64,000 nucleotides of DNA from Gammaproteobacteria bacterium (lineage in GTDB: Bacteria; Pseudomonadota; Gammaproteobacteria; CAIRSR01), in contig CAUYTW010000111.1 of the NCBI GenBank assembly GCA_963575715.1, forward strand, positions 1-64,000. Direction: 5' to 3'. Every line of letters starts with the position of its first letter. The stretch's first letter is position 1. Below, in pieces: positions 35,536 to 47,693 of this stretch. Both the position numbers and the translations under genes were made by a program. Under the pieces are notes generated by a model, which did no database searches, had not been told where the DNA came from, and saw only the letters and a list, made by a program, of their open reading frames with translations.

Positions 35536-37479
35536 TTATGGATTCACCGGCGACATCGCGTCGGCAAGCCGTTGAATTGCCAAATTCAAACGCCATCCGT
35601 AAATGGCCGCGTAAGTCAGGACATTGCGCACGTAGCGGCGGGTCTCATCGAAGGGGATGGATTCGATCCAAGCGTCTGCTGCCATGGTTGCTCGTGGTCG
35701 CCATTGCTTGACCCTGCCTGGACCCGCGTTGTAGGCCGCCGCTGCAAGGGCAAGACTACCTTGATGATCAATCATCTGCGCCAGAAAGGCACTGCCTATG
35801 CGCAAGTTGTACTCTGGATCGAGCAAGATAGAGGCGCCCGCAAATGGAACCTTGAGACGCCGGGCTACTTGTGTGGCGGTGGCGGGCATAAGCTGCATCA
35901 GACCCAAGGCACCTGCCGGGGAACGAACATCAGGCATGAAAATGCTCTCCTGGCGCGCCACCGCGAAAATGACTGCGGGCGATATTCCAGCCTTAACAGC
36001 CTGGGCCATGACTTGGCGTTGATAGGGAAGTGGAAAGCGCAACACCAGGTCATTTTCCTCCGTGCTACGTCCGAGTGTGGCAATCACTCGATCTGGCCAA
36101 TTCCAGCGGGCGGCGAGGAGGGCGGCGGCAGATAATTCCCGCGCGTCGCTACCGCCAATGGCAGCCATCCACTCACGTCTTCCCTCAGAAAGATAATCGG
36201 TGAGAAACCATTCGCGTGCCCGAATCATTGCTGGTTTTCGTTCCAAGTTCGCTAAGTCTTCATCTGCAACGATCAATGGCCGATGATTAAAGGCGTAGGG
36301 ACGATTGAGATGATCAGCGGCAAGAAACCCATGGTAGCCACGGTGGCTGGCCAATTCGCTATGAATATTCTTGGCTCCTGGCCGACCGGTTTCCTCAAGC
36401 GCGCGCGCTTCCCAGTAACGCCAGCGATCCGTTTTCTGTTCCCAGGGTTTAAGTTCACGCGTGTGGTGCAATACGGCTGACCAATTCCCTGCCCACAGGG
36501 CGGCACGCACCCGGGCACGACGAACATCTGCATCAGTAAAGGATAAACGCTCCAGCAACTCCAATGCTGAGGCGTGGCGACTACTGGCGGCGCGCAACGC
36601 GATGCTGCGTTCAGTGGTCCAGCGTTCGGCGGCGGTGAATGAATAGTGCTCCTGCAATGCCTCCCAACGATTGATGGCGGTAAGAATATTTTCCCGCGCC
36701 AGGCGAGCGACGGCATCGCAGACCACGGTGCGGGCGCGCACGCCATCCTCGACCAACAAGGGGTCTTCCAGGCCGGCGCGCGGGTCACGATGAACCCGCG
36801 CCCAAACTCGAACCCAGGCTCGGTCGGTAGCAGGCAGACGCGCACCGAGATCTTCCGCCAGGCTGACATTGCCGCTCTCGAAAGCGAGAGTGACACGCCG
36901 CCATAAATCATCCTGGGTTATGCCCCCGATTTCTTGCCAGACGGTCAACGTGTCTTCGCACTCGGGAGCTTGTTGCTTGCCCACAAACCACAACTCTTTG
37001 AGTTCTTGTATCAATGTTTGATCTAAGGGCGCACCTTCCTCGCGCGTTGCAATCCGTGCCCGAATTCGGAGGCAACGTAGCGCCGTTTCCTGGGTTTCCC
37101 GATAATTGATCAAAAAATCAGACCAGCGATCCTCCTGGGCAAGGCGTTTCAGCCAAGCATTACGCAGGGTCTCGGCCACCGGGAGGTCAGCGTAACGGGT
37201 CAGAAAGGTTTGCACTTCGCTATCGGCAGCATCGGCAAGGCGCACTTTCAGATCATCGTGAACGAGGTAACCGTAAAGGGGATAACCGACCAATCCAGGC
37301 AAGAGACGCGCGAAAGTTTCACTATCCTTTCGTGCTAATGCCTCTCGTGCCGCACGGAAGTCCTGACGTTGATCGTCAAGATCGGTAGCGAATGCGGATA
37401 AAAAAGAAAATCCAAGGCCCAAAAAAATAAAGGCGCCATCGAAAAGATGACGCAGCCAGGAAAAATTAAATCGCATCAT
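35536..37479 (-). CDS. slt: Soluble lytic murein transglycosylase
   Basis: A 647-residue periplasmic enzyme that cuts peptidoglycan between MurNAc and GlcNAc to give 1,6-anhydro ends. An N-terminal signal segment (GAFIFLGLGFSFLSAFA) precedes a long alpha-superhelical U/L domain. The C-terminal lysozyme-like domain has catalytic Glu in ARQESIFMPDVRSPAGALGL and the MQLMPATA motif. The length equals that of Slt70. Confidence 0.93.
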   Translation of the reverse strand: MMRFNFSWLRHLFDGAFIFLGLGFSFLSAFATDLDDQRQDFRAAREALARKDSETFARLLPGLVGYPLYGYLVHDDLKVRLADAADSEVQTFLTRYADLPVAETLRNAWLKRLAQEDRWSDFLINYRETQETALRCLRIRARIATREEGAPLDQTLIQELKELWFVGKQQAPECEDTLTVWQEIGGITQDDLWRRVTLAFESGNVSLAEDLGARLPATDRAWVRVWARVHRDPRAGLEDPLLVEDGVRARTVVCDAVARLARENILTAINRWEALQEHYSFTAAERWTTERSIALRAASSRHASALELLERLSFTDADVRRARVRAALWAGNWSAVLHHTRELKPWEQKTDRWRYWEARALEETGRPGAKNIHSELASHRGYHGFLAADHLNRPYAFNHRPLIVADEDLANLERKPAMIRAREWFLTDYLSEGRREWMAAIGGSDARELSAAALLAARWNWPDRVIATLGRSTEENDLVLRFPLPYQRQVMAQAVKAGISPAVIFAVARQESIFMPDVRSPAGALGLMQLMPATATQVARRLKVPFAGASILLDPEYNLRIGSAFLAQMIDHQGSLALAAAAYNAGPGRVKQWRPRATMAADAWIESIPFDETRRYVRNVLTYAAIYGWRLNLAIQRLADAMSPVNP

Positions 37480-37645
37480 TTACGGCTCTCTATTATTTTT
37501 TGATAGTAAAACAAGATGTTGCTGTTTAATTAACAATTAATCGGTCGTTCCAACTACTGCATTTTAGCGTCGCGTATCCAAGGCAGTACAAAATTATGTA
37601 CCATGAAAAGGATGATCGCGGAATAATTTTTACAAGTGGAAAATT

Positions 37646-40555
37646 ATGATCCAGTCTCCCTCGGAAGCCCAGGATAATCCATTGCTGACGGCGATCACGC
37701 TTCAGCAACAGGGAAAACTCGTCGAAGCGGAGGCATTATTCCGCCGGATTCTTAGTGTTGCCCCGACCGAGCAGCACACTCTATATTCCCTGGCGGTAAT
37801 CCTGCTGAACTCGGAGCGCCACGCTGAAGCCCTGCGCTTCACGACTATTGGCGTTGCAGCCAATCCTGATTTCGCCCCTCTTTGGTTTGCCCATGGCAGC
37901 GCGCAGCATGTACTCCACCTTCGGAAAGAAGCACTTGCCAGTTACGATCAAGCCTTGGTCATCAATCCTCAGTATATTGAGGTATTAATCAATAGTGGCG
38001 CACTGCTGCGCGATATGTATCGTCACCACGAAGCGCTCGAGCGCTTCCGGCGCGTCCTTGACATTGACCCCGACTACGAGAGCGCATTGGGCAACTATGG
38101 CATATTGCTCACCGAGTTCAAACTTGGTCAACAGGCCGTGGCAGCATTTGAACGACTGCTGAAAAAGAATCCAGATTATCCTTACGGTATTGGTCTACTC
38201 TGCTACGAGCGTCTGCACCTTTGCGATTGGACCGATCTTGAGGTGATGACTCGCCAAATTACCGATGGCATCCGCGAAGGTCGCAGAACCTGTAAGACGC
38301 TTGGCTACATGGCCCTCTCCGACGCTGCGGATGACCATTTTCGTTGCGCTGAAATCTTCGCCAGAAGTCAGTATCCCAAGCGGCATGAGCCACTGTGGCG
38401 CGGTGAACGTTATCGCCATGAGCGTTTGCGTCTGGCTTATGTCTCGCCTGACCTACGCGAGCATCCGGTTGGCCACCTGATGGCGGGGATTATCGAAACC
38501 CATGACAAAACGCGCTTTGAAACCATCGCTATTTCCATTGGCATTGATGACGGCAGTCGTATTCGCGCGCGCATGATCGCGGCCTTTGAACACTTCATCG
38601 ATGCCAAGGATATGTCGGCACTTGAAATTGCCGAACTCATGCGTCGCATGGAAGTGGATATTGCCGTTGATCTCGCTGGTTACACCTCCGACTCGCGCGC
38701 TGAGATTTTTCTCCATCGCCCAGCGCCGATCCAAGTCAACTATCTCGGCTATCCTGGCACCATGGCCCTGGATTGTTACGACTACATTATCACCGACCGC
38801 ACGGTACTGCCTGAGGAACACCAGCCCTGGTACACGGAAAAACCCCTCTATCTCGATCACTGTTACTTGCCCATCGCTGCAGGAATTGAAATTGCCGCGC
38901 CGCTGGCACGCAGTGCTTACGGGTTGCCCAATGATGGGTTCATCTTTTGTGCCTTTAGTCATGACTATAAGATTCATCCGCAGCTGTTCGACATTTGGAT
39001 GCAGCTGCTGAAATCCAGTCCCGACAGCATCTTGTGGCTGATGTCGCGCGAGGAAGTCTCTCAGCGCAACCTGCACAGGGAGGCCGAGGCCAGGGGCGTT
39101 TCGCCCGAACGATTGGTATTCGCGGCCCGGGTGCCGCAAGTGGAAGATCATCTGGCGCGTTACCGCGTTGCTGATCTCTTTCTCGATACCTGGCCCTACA
39201 ATGCACATACAACCGCCGCCGATGCCCTGCTCGCGGGACTTCCAGTCATTACCTATCAGGGCGGTGCCTTCTCCGCACGAGTCGCCGCCAGTTTGCTAAA
39301 AACCCTTGGCCTTGATCAGCTCGTTACTTATTCGCTCAACGAATACTTCAATCTTGCCAATCATCTCACCCATGACCACAACCGATTGCGGGAGTTACGG
39401 GAAAAGCTGTCACCGGTTGCCCTACGTGGTCATCCTTTTCTCGGAGGCTCTTTCACGCGCTCGCTGGAAAAAGCGCTGCAAAGCATCGCCATTTCGCTAC
39501 CGCGCGCCACGCCTATCCTTCAACCACCCGCAGGCATGGATACTATCAAGGTTGCCTTCTGCGCCGACAACACCTACATCCAGCATCTCGGTGTGGCGCT
39601 GGCCTCTTTATGGATGCACAACGACGCGAGGAAGATCTGCGTTTACCTCTGTTCGTCCCGGCTCGACCCGGCGGAAAGCGAAAAATTATCTGCCATCGCT
39701 CGAACCTTCGGCACCGAAATAGTGTTTCGGCAGATCCCCGACGAGCGGATTTCCGCTTTTCCACTGTTCCACGCCGCCTATTATCGCATCCTGCTTGCTG
39801 ACCTCCTCCCCGAAGAAGATAAGGTCATTTATCTCGATTGCGATTTAATAGTGGAAGCGGACTTGAGCGCGCTATGGAATATCGATCTTTCCAATCACGG
39901 CTGCGGGGGCGTGGATGAGTACAACCATGGCGGCCAGTTGGGCGGCACCAACCTTGACTCCGACTTTGACATCAATTCCGCTGTGCTGGTGTTTAATCTT
40001 ACCTATTGGCGTAATCACAGCATCACTGCTAAATGCCTGGAGTGGTTGCAGGCCAATCCACAAAAAACTATCCCATTTAACCAACAAGCTATCAACGCAG
40101 CGCTAAGGCATCAAAAAATACGCATTGACCAAAAATGGAACGTAAATCCGATTTACATTGAAGATATCAATGTGCTGGCGCGGCAACCACAGCGTATCCT
40201 TCACTTCGGCGGTTCCATAAAGCCTTGGCATAAGTGTTACAATTTTGAGATCCAGGCGATCTACCGTAAATACCTGAACCTTACGCCATGGGCCGCCGGC
40301 TTCAGTCCTGGTGAACCAAACAACGCGGAACAGGCCTGCTTAGTGGCGAATCAGTTATTTCAAAGCAGCGATTTTTTCGGCGCTTGTCGGTATTACCATC
40401 AGGTAATCACCTTTTATCTCAATTTTCACTCCCTGGATTCCAAACTGTTGTTAGATTGCATCAATGGCGGCCACCGCCATTTCAATCAACAGGATTACGT
40501 TAGCGCCTGCGAGCATTACCGATCCTGCGTCGAATATTGGGGTTTAAACGGCTAA
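37646..40555 (+). CDS. TPR - GT41 (O-GlcNAc transferase-like) - GT8 fused glycosyltransferase
   Basis: A 969-residue cytosolic protein in three parts. Residues 1-200 are tetratricopeptide repeats. Residues ~250-620 match the SPINDLY/O-GlcNAc transferase catalytic region (LRLAYVSPDLREHPVGHL, PAPIQVNYLGYPGTM, TYQGGAFSARVAASLL). From residue 631 there is a GT8 domain (VAFCADNTYIQHLGVALASL, with the DxD in YLDCDLIVEADL), followed by a short TPR-like tail. GT41 enzymes glycosylate proteins from UDP sugars; GT8 enzymes use UDP-Glc or UDP-Gal. The two together could start and extend a protein-bound glycan. Substrates are unknown and there are no glycan-gene neighbours. Confidence 0.9.
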   Translation: MIQSPSEAQDNPLLTAITLQQQGKLVEAEALFRRILSVAPTEQHTLYSLAVILLNSERHAEALRFTTIGVAANPDFAPLWFAHGSAQHVLHLRKEALASYDQALVINPQYIEVLINSGALLRDMYRHHEALERFRRVLDIDPDYESALGNYGILLTEFKLGQQAVAAFERLLKKNPDYPYGIGLLCYERLHLCDWTDLEVMTRQITDGIREGRRTCKTLGYMALSDAADDHFRCAEIFARSQYPKRHEPLWRGERYRHERLRLAYVSPDLREHPVGHLMAGIIETHDKTRFETIAISIGIDDGSRIRARMIAAFEHFIDAKDMSALEIAELMRRMEVDIAVDLAGYTSDSRAEIFLHRPAPIQVNYLGYPGTMALDCYDYIITDRTVLPEEHQPWYTEKPLYLDHCYLPIAAGIEIAAPLARSAYGLPNDGFIFCAFSHDYKIHPQLFDIWMQLLKSSPDSILWLMSREEVSQRNLHREAEARGVSPERLVFAARVPQVEDHLARYRVADLFLDTWPYNAHTTAADALLAGLPVITYQGGAFSARVAASLLKTLGLDQLVTYSLNEYFNLANHLTHDHNRLRELREKLSPVALRGHPFLGGSFTRSLEKALQSIAISLPRATPILQPPAGMDTIKVAFCADNTYIQHLGVALASLWMHNDARKICVYLCSSRLDPAESEKLSAIARTFGTEIVFRQIPDERISAFPLFHAAYYRILLADLLPEEDKVIYLDCDLIVEADLSALWNIDLSNHGCGGVDEYNHGGQLGGTNLDSDFDINSAVLVFNLTYWRNHSITAKCLEWLQANPQKTIPFNQQAINAALRHQKIRIDQKWNVNPIYIEDINVLARQPQRILHFGGSIKPWHKCYNFEIQAIYRKYLNLTPWAAGFSPGEPNNAEQACLVANQLFQSSDFFGACRYYHQVITFYLNFHSLDSKLLLDCINGGHRHFNQQDYVSACEHYRSCVEYWGLNG

Positions 40556-40873
40556 GAAGAACACTGCTCATAATTATTTATTGCTTTCTATTGTCAATAC
40601 CTTCGCCAATCTAGCCAGTTGGAGGCCATGAAGAACCGTCAATTTGTAACCGTTTGACGCAGACGCTGATGAATTAAAATTCGATCAGCGAATCCCATAC
40701 TTGATTTTTATCGGCGCGCTATCGGTCAGCTTGTGGCCCTATCTCGAACCTACGGTGTTCCCAGGAGCAAAAATTGACGAAGGTATTAATTGTGCGTAGT
40801 TTAATCGTTATAGGATGCCGAGGATTTTTGATCGTATTGTTAATTTTGTTTGAAAATTGACGCATTCTCGCAT
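40556..40873. other. Intergenic stretch, nothing clear
   Basis: A short frame on the + strand reads ADELKFDQRIPYLIFIGALS and continues to a stop at about 40800, but it has no start and no recognisable relative. It may be a gene remnant. Nothing else was recognised. Confidence 0.35.
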
Positions 40874-40914
40874 AAAAAAACCACTTACCCGGATGCCGGG
40901 AAAGTGGCTTTTTT
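40874..40914 (-). terminator. Rho-independent terminator downstream of the CheY-like gene
   Basis: Stem CCACTT-CCCGG / CCGGG-AAGTGG with a short loop, flanked by seven A on the left and six T on the right, so it can work in both directions. It lies 13 bases past the CheY-like stop. Confidence 0.85.
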
Positions 40915-40926
40915 GGATCAAAAAAA

Positions 40927-41295
40927 TTAAGGCAGAATCAGCTTGGCAACTGCCTCAAGGATTTGAGCAGGTTGGAAGGGCTTAATCACCCACGCCTTGG
41001 CACCAGCCTCTCGGCCTTGCGCCTTTTTGTTTTCTTCAGACTCGGTGGTGAGAACCATGATGGGAGTAAAACGATAGGCAGGAAGTTTCTTGACTTCTTT
41101 AATAAAAGTAATCCCGTCCATCACAGGCATATTGATGTCGGTAATAATTAGATGCACCTTGCGTCCATCGAGTTTTCCCAGGCCCGCTTTACCGTCCCCG
41201 GCTTCCAATACTTCGTAGCCCGCCCCTTTTAAGGAAATACTGGATACCTGCCGAATTGAGGCCGAATCATCAACAATAAGAATAGTTTTTGACAT
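40927..41295 (-). CDS. CheY-like single-domain response regulator
   Basis: A 122-residue receiver with acidic pair in ILIVDDSASIRQ, phospho-Asp in LIITDINMPVMDG, conserved Thr/Ser in VLTTESE and Lys in VIKPFQP. There is no output domain, as in CheY and PilG. It is 14 bases after the chemoreceptor-like gene, in the same direction, so both probably serve one chemosensory pathway. The kinase (CheA) is not in the window. Confidence 0.9.
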   Translation of the reverse strand: MSKTILIVDDSASIRQVSSISLKGAGYEVLEAGDGKAGLGKLDGRKVHLIITDINMPVMDGITFIKEVKKLPAYRFTPIMVLTTESEENKKAQGREAGAKAWVIKPFQPAQILEAVAKLILP

Positions 41296-41309
41296 GTTTG
41301 TCCTTCGTT

Positions 41310-42560
41310 TTAGAAGAAGGTGATGTTGGAGGTTGAATTACCTCCACTATTGGACTTATCGCCAGGCTCGACGCCACTCTTGTTGCTGCGATGATCACGG
41401 CGCTGCTCCCAGGTGGTATAGCTGAGTTCCATGTGGGCAAGCCAGTCGCGGATATCAATTGGCGGAGCCTTACCCCCTTGTTCGCGCGTCTTGGTATGGG
41501 TTAGAACCTGATTATAAAGGGAATCGATATTTTTACACACCAGCGCAAGGATTTGGCTAGTACGATCCTGGAATTGCAGCGCAACTAGCACATCCTCAAT
41601 TTCTTTGCGAATTCCTGCACTGCTCGTGCGCAATTCCGATGCGGAGGATTCCAGACGTTCGGTAAATTCACGAAAATCAGCCAATACCTGGTGGATCGAT
41701 CCTTCCGCTCCCGCGACCATCTGCCCTTCCCGATGCGCTGATTCTTCGGCGGCGGCCAAGGCCGCGCCGACCGCGTTATGTAGGGCAGCGACTTGTTCAC
41801 CCATATGCTTGCCGGTCTCTCCAGATTGACGCGAGAGTCGGCGAACCTCATCGGCGACCACGCCAAAGCCACCGCCATAAGATCCGGCACGGGCTGCCTC
41901 AATAGCGGCGTTGAGGGCAAGGAGATTGGTATGGTCAGCTATTTTTTTGACATCCAGCGCCATCTGATTCAAGGCGTCCATCTGATCGGTGAGTCGATGG
42001 ACCTCGGCCAAGATGCGATTTTTGTCGGTTACGGTTCCCTCAAGGGCACGGACCACGCTGGTAAGTCGGGTTTCGCTCTGTGAGAACAGTCCTCCTCCTA
42101 CTTTCCCATGATGAATATGGTTATCGGTAAATTGCTCCGTCGAAGTCCTGGAGCTGGAGAGAGACTGCTCCAGACGTTCAACAATCGCGGCGAACCGACG
42201 CGAGAGATCGGTAATTGCTTCCTCAGTTTGCGCGCGCGAAGTTTCGACTTGACGCGAGAAGATTGGCAACACTTCGAGACAGATTCGCTCCAGATCGGCC
42301 ACGCTGCGGCAGTCATCACTTAGCGTCTCGGTTGTGGTTTCAATCGCAGCTTCTTGAGCGGCGGTCAGCTCCTCCGCGCTATAGCGGGTCAGCCACGTTC
42401 CTAGCACACCACCTATCAGCAAAAAAAAGATGGCAACAAGGATGCTCGCAGGGCTACCCCCCCCTGCCACTGCTACTGCTACGGCGGCAACCACGTTATT
42501 AGCAATGGGAGTCCATAGCCAAGGAGAAGAAAAATAATTGGATGATGTTGGAGAGACCAT
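41310..42560 (-). CDS. Methyl-accepting chemotaxis-like protein
   Basis: A 416-residue receptor. One membrane segment near residues 38-57 ([19 protein letters not shown]) is followed directly by a coiled coil and the MCP hairpin tip ([32 protein letters not shown]). There is no periplasmic sensor domain, so it would sense inside the cell or in the membrane. The segment [13 protein letters not shown] is shared with many such short receptors. It probably regulates a CheA and, through the adjacent receiver, a motility output. Confidence 0.87.
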   Translation of the reverse strand: MVSPTSSNYFSSPWLWTPIANNVVAAVAVAVAGGGSPASILVAIFFLLIGGVLGTWLTRYSAEELTAAQEAAIETTTETLSDDCRSVADLERICLEVLPIFSRQVETSRAQTEEAITDLSRRFAAIVERLEQSLSSSRTSTEQFTDNHIHHGKVGGGLFSQSETRLTSVVRALEGTVTDKNRILAEVHRLTDQMDALNQMALDVKKIADHTNLLALNAAIEAARAGSYGGGFGVVADEVRRLSRQSGETGKHMGEQVAALHNAVGAALAAAEESAHREGQMVAGAEGSIHQVLADFREFTERLESSASELRTSSAGIRKEIEDVLVALQFQDRTSQILALVCKNIDSLYNQVLTHTKTREQGGKAPPIDIRDWLAHMELSYTTWEQRRDHRSNKSGVEPGDKSNSGGNSTSNITFF

Positions 42561-42641
42561 AAGTCTATGTCGAAAGTATTAAGTCGAGGGAATAAGTTAA
42601 AACTGGCGAATCATACCAGAAACTAGTCTTGTCACCGTGAA

Positions 42642-44585
<1,944 letters not shown>

Positions 44586-44700
44586 ATCATTTTTCTGTTT
44601 TCTGACTTTGAAATAAAAGGTTAGTCTTTCACGGCTGTTAATTTTTGACACTCCTACGAATAAATTGATGGGATTGTTGATGACTTGCAATTTTTACCTC

Positions 44701-44762
44701 GAAGGACTCCAAGGATGGAGGACGACCCCGCAGCCCGGTTGCGTAGTGAAACGGAGCAGAGG
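44701..44762 (+). repeat. Dispersed repeat (family C), copy 2
   Basis: Inverted relative of the stretch at 1-62, with CCGGTTGCGTAG and CGGAGCAGAGG in common. Confidence 0.55.
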
Positions 44763-44820
44763 GCGCCACGGCAGTGTGATCGGTGGTTTCGCCGTTGAAT
44801 TCGCGATAGTCTGAGGTCAT

Positions 44821-44945
44821 GGCTAGGGTAGGGGTTGTGTTAAGAAGACCCGGAAGATCACGTAAAACCCGCCGGGCGGTTGTCAACGTAAAGTTGCTAC
44901 GGGCGGTAGGCCCGGACGTTATGCGCGTGGAGCGGTACAAGCCAC
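44821..44945 (+). repeat. Dispersed repeat family B, copy 3
   Basis: It aligns with 27887-28020 and 29180-29265 through AAGAAGACCCGGAAGATCA, TAAAACCCGCC, GTTGCTACGGGCG and GACGTTATGCGCGTGGAG. Not coding in any recognisable way. Confidence 0.6.
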
Positions 44946-45367
44946 CGAGGCTCGATTTAGCACAAGCTAGTCGATGACCGAGGACCGCTGTGAATCGCGA
45001 ATTCTCTGGACTGATGAGCCGAGGATGGACCGAGGTAAAATCAGTCACGGCGAAACTCCAAACAAAGTCACCCTACGATTCCGTAGGGACGATGGATTCT
45101 TGAGGTCATTCATCGGCATATCAGCATGGTAACCCATTTCACATGCCAATATGAAATAACCCAAGTTGCCACCTATCCGTGGTTGCAAGGTTTCCGCCAC
45201 AACGCGCACGGTGGAATACAGCTTCAGGGGTATAAGTAGCAACTTGGGTTAGTTATTAATCCAAGTTGCTACTTATTTTCTATTAAATTATTAGGAGAAT
45301 AACCGTAAATCACCCCAAGGCTAAAGCCGGGGCTTTAATTGAATAAAGCCTGATTTACCAGCCTTAA

Positions 45368-45501
45368 AGGCTGTATAAAAACTACCACCTTGCGAATCAG
45401 CATCCTACTCGTATGAATACAGATGAGAAACGATAATGAGGACTTAATCTTATAATTGTACTTGTACTTTAATAATCAACCGGCTAGTTTTTATACAGCA
45501 T
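45368..45501 (+). mobile_element. MITE with terminal inverted repeats, copy 1
   Basis: A 134-bp AT-rich element. The ends GCTGTATAAAAACTA (45370) and TAGTTTTTATACAGC (45485) are perfect 15-bp inverted repeats. CTTAA flanks it on both sides (45363 and 45502), a likely 5-bp target duplication. It has no coding capacity. It seems to have inserted into an R1 repeat, whose sequence resumes at CTTAAGGGCTGACC. The second copy is at 52970 in inverse orientation. Confidence 0.8.
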
Positions 45502-45614
45502 CTTAAGGGCTGACCACCAGGAAAGACTGGCATTTTACCAACGGTTGCAAAACCGTTTTCTTTGACCTCTTGCCTCCCTGCCATAATGGGCGAGGTTTTT
45601 CGGAGACTCTGATG
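45502..45614 (+). repeat. Palindromic dispersed repeat R1, copy c
   Basis: It resumes after the MITE with AAGGGCTGACC, CAGGAAAGACTGGC, a GGTT/AACC stem, CCTCTTGCCTCCCTG and the right edge GGTTTTTCGGAGACTCTGATGAA. It brings GGAG and the ATG used by the small periplasmic protein at 45612. Confidence 0.65.
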
Positions 45615-45938
45615 AACATGCAGCGTGCAAGTAACTCCAACATGATTGTAATGATTTTGTTTAGTTGTTTATTATTTGGAAACACGGCAATGGCCGAGGA
45701 AAAAGTCCTGGTTAGAGGAGAAATCAAGGCATATAATCTGGAAGCACGGACGCTATCAGTTGTCGTGGAGGGCAGTAAAGAAGAAATGATGTTCCTTATA
45801 AAGGATTCAAAAGCATTAGGAATGTTGGACGACCAGTTGTTCGTTGGCGACAAAGTACGACTGCGCTATACCGTGAATGATGGCAGGAATATCATCAATA
45901 GTGCTCAAGATTTGAAAAGCACCCGGCCTGGTTGTTAA
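45612..45938 (+). CDS. Small periplasmic protein of unknown function
   Basis: A protein of about 108 residues. A signal peptide (MIVMILFSCLLFGNTAMA) precedes a mature part of ~80 residues that reads as beta strands (VRGEIKAYNLEARTLSVVV, GDKVRLRYTV), perhaps OB-like. I do not recognise the family. The ATG at 45612 follows CGGAGA by 7 bases; both come from the R1 repeat edge. ATGs a few codons later (before the signal peptide) are alternatives. It is 48 bases upstream of the outer-membrane barrel gene and probably in its operon. Confidence 0.65.
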   Translation: MNMQRASNSNMIVMILFSCLLFGNTAMAEEKVLVRGEIKAYNLEARTLSVVVEGSKEEMMFLIKDSKALGMLDDQLFVGDKVRLRYTVNDGRNIINSAQDLKSTRPGC

Positions 45939-45986
45939 TTTTATTGATTAATAAACATATCTTAATCTGACTTAAGGAAAATATAT

Positions 45987-47636
45987 ATGCGTTTTCTGAA
46001 AAAATCGATTGGTGGTATGGTCATGACTGCGTCAATCAGCGCCATCATGATACCAATCCCCTCATTATCCGCAGATCAGACGGCTCTAACGAGAAAGATA
46101 GAATCGTTATCGAGGCAGCTGGAAGAAATCAAACAACAAATGCAGGACTTGCGCCGGCAGGAATCTGAAAACACGTCACGGGTAACCACAGTTGAACAAA
46201 AAACTCTGAATACCGAACAAAAAGTACGCGGCGTCGAAAAAAAGACCCAGGAAACGGCTAAATCTAGTCCAATTGAGATTAGTGGAGATTATCGTTTCCG
46301 TTTCGATTCGTTGAAAGCAACCAGCGCGCCTTACATTGCATTCCCAGATGCAATGCAATCGATGATGATCGGAACAATGCCTCCCGTTCAAAACTCCCGG
46401 GATTATAAAAATAGTTCCCTGCTGACGAATCGATTAGGCTTAAACGTGAAGGTCAAAGCTACTGAAGATGTGACCCTGAAAGCCAGGTTATTAATGTATA
46501 AAATTTGGGGGCACGGAACTACCGGGCCAGTGACAGGAGATTTCTTTGGTGACCGATTCTCTTTTTTTGACGGACATTTTGACGGAAATTCTGGCCACAT
46601 TCCGGAAGACGATAGCCTTCGGGTAGATCAGGCCTATGCAACTTGGTCAGGCATCGGTGGATCTTCCCTCTGGTTTTCTGTGGGACGTAGACCTTCGACC
46701 GGAGGTATTCCTACAAATGTGAGGCAAAATATTGAAAAAGGTGCCTCGGAAACCGCTGGTGTTCCTGGTTTATTAATTGACTATGCCTTTGACGGAGCTA
46801 CGCTTGGCATCGCACCAGAAATTTCGATGTTACCAGGTGCTTATGCAAAATTCTGTTTTGGTAGGGGATTTGAGAGCGGGATGAGTCAAAACAAAAATTT
46901 AAAAGATGTTAATTTTGCTGGCATCAATATCACGCCCTATGTCACCGATAATCTTCGTGTCGAGTTGCAATGGGATCGGGCCTACAATATTTTTGCCTAT
47001 CCTGAATATAAATTTGGACAAACTTCTGGTTTTGGTCCAAACCAAAATCTTGGAGATATCGATCAATTCGGTATTAGTGCGATTGGAAAACTTGAGAATC
47101 TCGGTCCTGGCGATTTGACATTATTCGCAAGTGGCGCAGCGAGTAAAACTCATCCAAGTAATGGTCTCATAACGATGGCTACTGGAACGGATGCCCAAGG
47201 TAATCCAACTACGATGCCAGTGGCCGGACTCATGTATGACTATGGTGAAGCCAAGGAAAGTAAGACCGGAACTGCCTTTTATATCGGTGGGCGTTATGAC
47301 CTAAAGTCAATTAATACTAAATTTGGCTTGGAATACAACCATGGTTCGAAAAATTGGGTTGCCTTCGCGCCCGCGTCGGATGATATGTGGACTGCCAAGC
47401 AAGGGGTTCATGGCAATGTGTATGAGGTATACGTCATTCATGAGCTGAACTCAAAACCCATTTCGAAATTTGGCAAGGCTCAATTTCGGCTTGGCTATCA
47501 GCATTATGACTTTAAGTACACGGGTAGTAATAATTGGGTAGGTTCTCCCAAGAATATCGATGACATCAACGCTCAAATGTTTACTCCGATTAAAGACGCA
47601 GATGATATCTATCTGACTTTTGACGTGATGTTCTAA
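45987..47636 (+). CDS. DUF3373-family outer-membrane beta-barrel protein
   Basis: A 549-residue exported protein. A signal peptide ending near SLSADQT is followed by a coiled coil (LTRKIESLSRQLEEIKQQMQ), then a long porin-like barrel with alternating aromatic strands ending YLTFDVMF, the final Phe being typical of outer-membrane proteins. It resembles DUF3373 proteins, which occur in sulfur and iron bacteria and have no firm role. It is convergent with a YeeE/YedE transporter, so uptake of a sulfur compound is a reasonable guess. Confidence 0.8.
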   Translation: MRFLKKSIGGMVMTASISAIMIPIPSLSADQTALTRKIESLSRQLEEIKQQMQDLRRQESENTSRVTTVEQKTLNTEQKVRGVEKKTQETAKSSPIEISGDYRFRFDSLKATSAPYIAFPDAMQSMMIGTMPPVQNSRDYKNSSLLTNRLGLNVKVKATEDVTLKARLLMYKIWGHGTTGPVTGDFFGDRFSFFDGHFDGNSGHIPEDDSLRVDQAYATWSGIGGSSLWFSVGRRPSTGGIPTNVRQNIEKGASETAGVPGLLIDYAFDGATLGIAPEISMLPGAYAKFCFGRGFESGMSQNKNLKDVNFAGINITPYVTDNLRVELQWDRAYNIFAYPEYKFGQTSGFGPNQNLGDIDQFGISAIGKLENLGPGDLTLFASGAASKTHPSNGLITMATGTDAQGNPTTMPVAGLMYDYGEAKESKTGTAFYIGGRYDLKSINTKFGLEYNHGSKNWVAFAPASDDMWTAKQGVHGNVYEVYVIHELNSKPISKFGKAQFRLGYQHYDFKYTGSNNWVGSPKNIDDINAQMFTPIKDADDIYLTFDVMF

Positions 47637-47648
47637 ATCCGGTTCCTG

Positions 47649-47680
47649 CGCCCATGTCGCTAACTATTTGGACATGAGCG
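47649..47680. terminator. Possible terminator hairpin between convergent genes
   Basis: CGCCCATGTC and GACATGAGCG pair as a stem with one mismatch around a 12-base loop, 12 bases after the barrel stop. There is no T-run, so function is uncertain. Confidence 0.35.
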
Positions 47681-47693
47681 CGGGTGATAGATT

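Larger units (their letters stand above)
44586..45362. other. Repeat-rich stretch without a supported gene
   Basis: It contains a family C copy (44701), a family B copy (44821) and a hairpin CCCCAAGGCTAAAGCCGGGG at 45313. Long frames on the minus strand cross the repeats and match no known protein. Confidence 0.55.

Noticed and set aside
38453-39208. 251-residue frame antisense to the GT41 region
   Set aside because: A shadow of the glycosyltransferase, with no ribosome site or domain.
44638-45048. 137-residue minus-strand frame
   Set aside because: It crosses repeats B and C, has no recognisable domain, and has an unusual composition; more likely repeat DNA than a gene.
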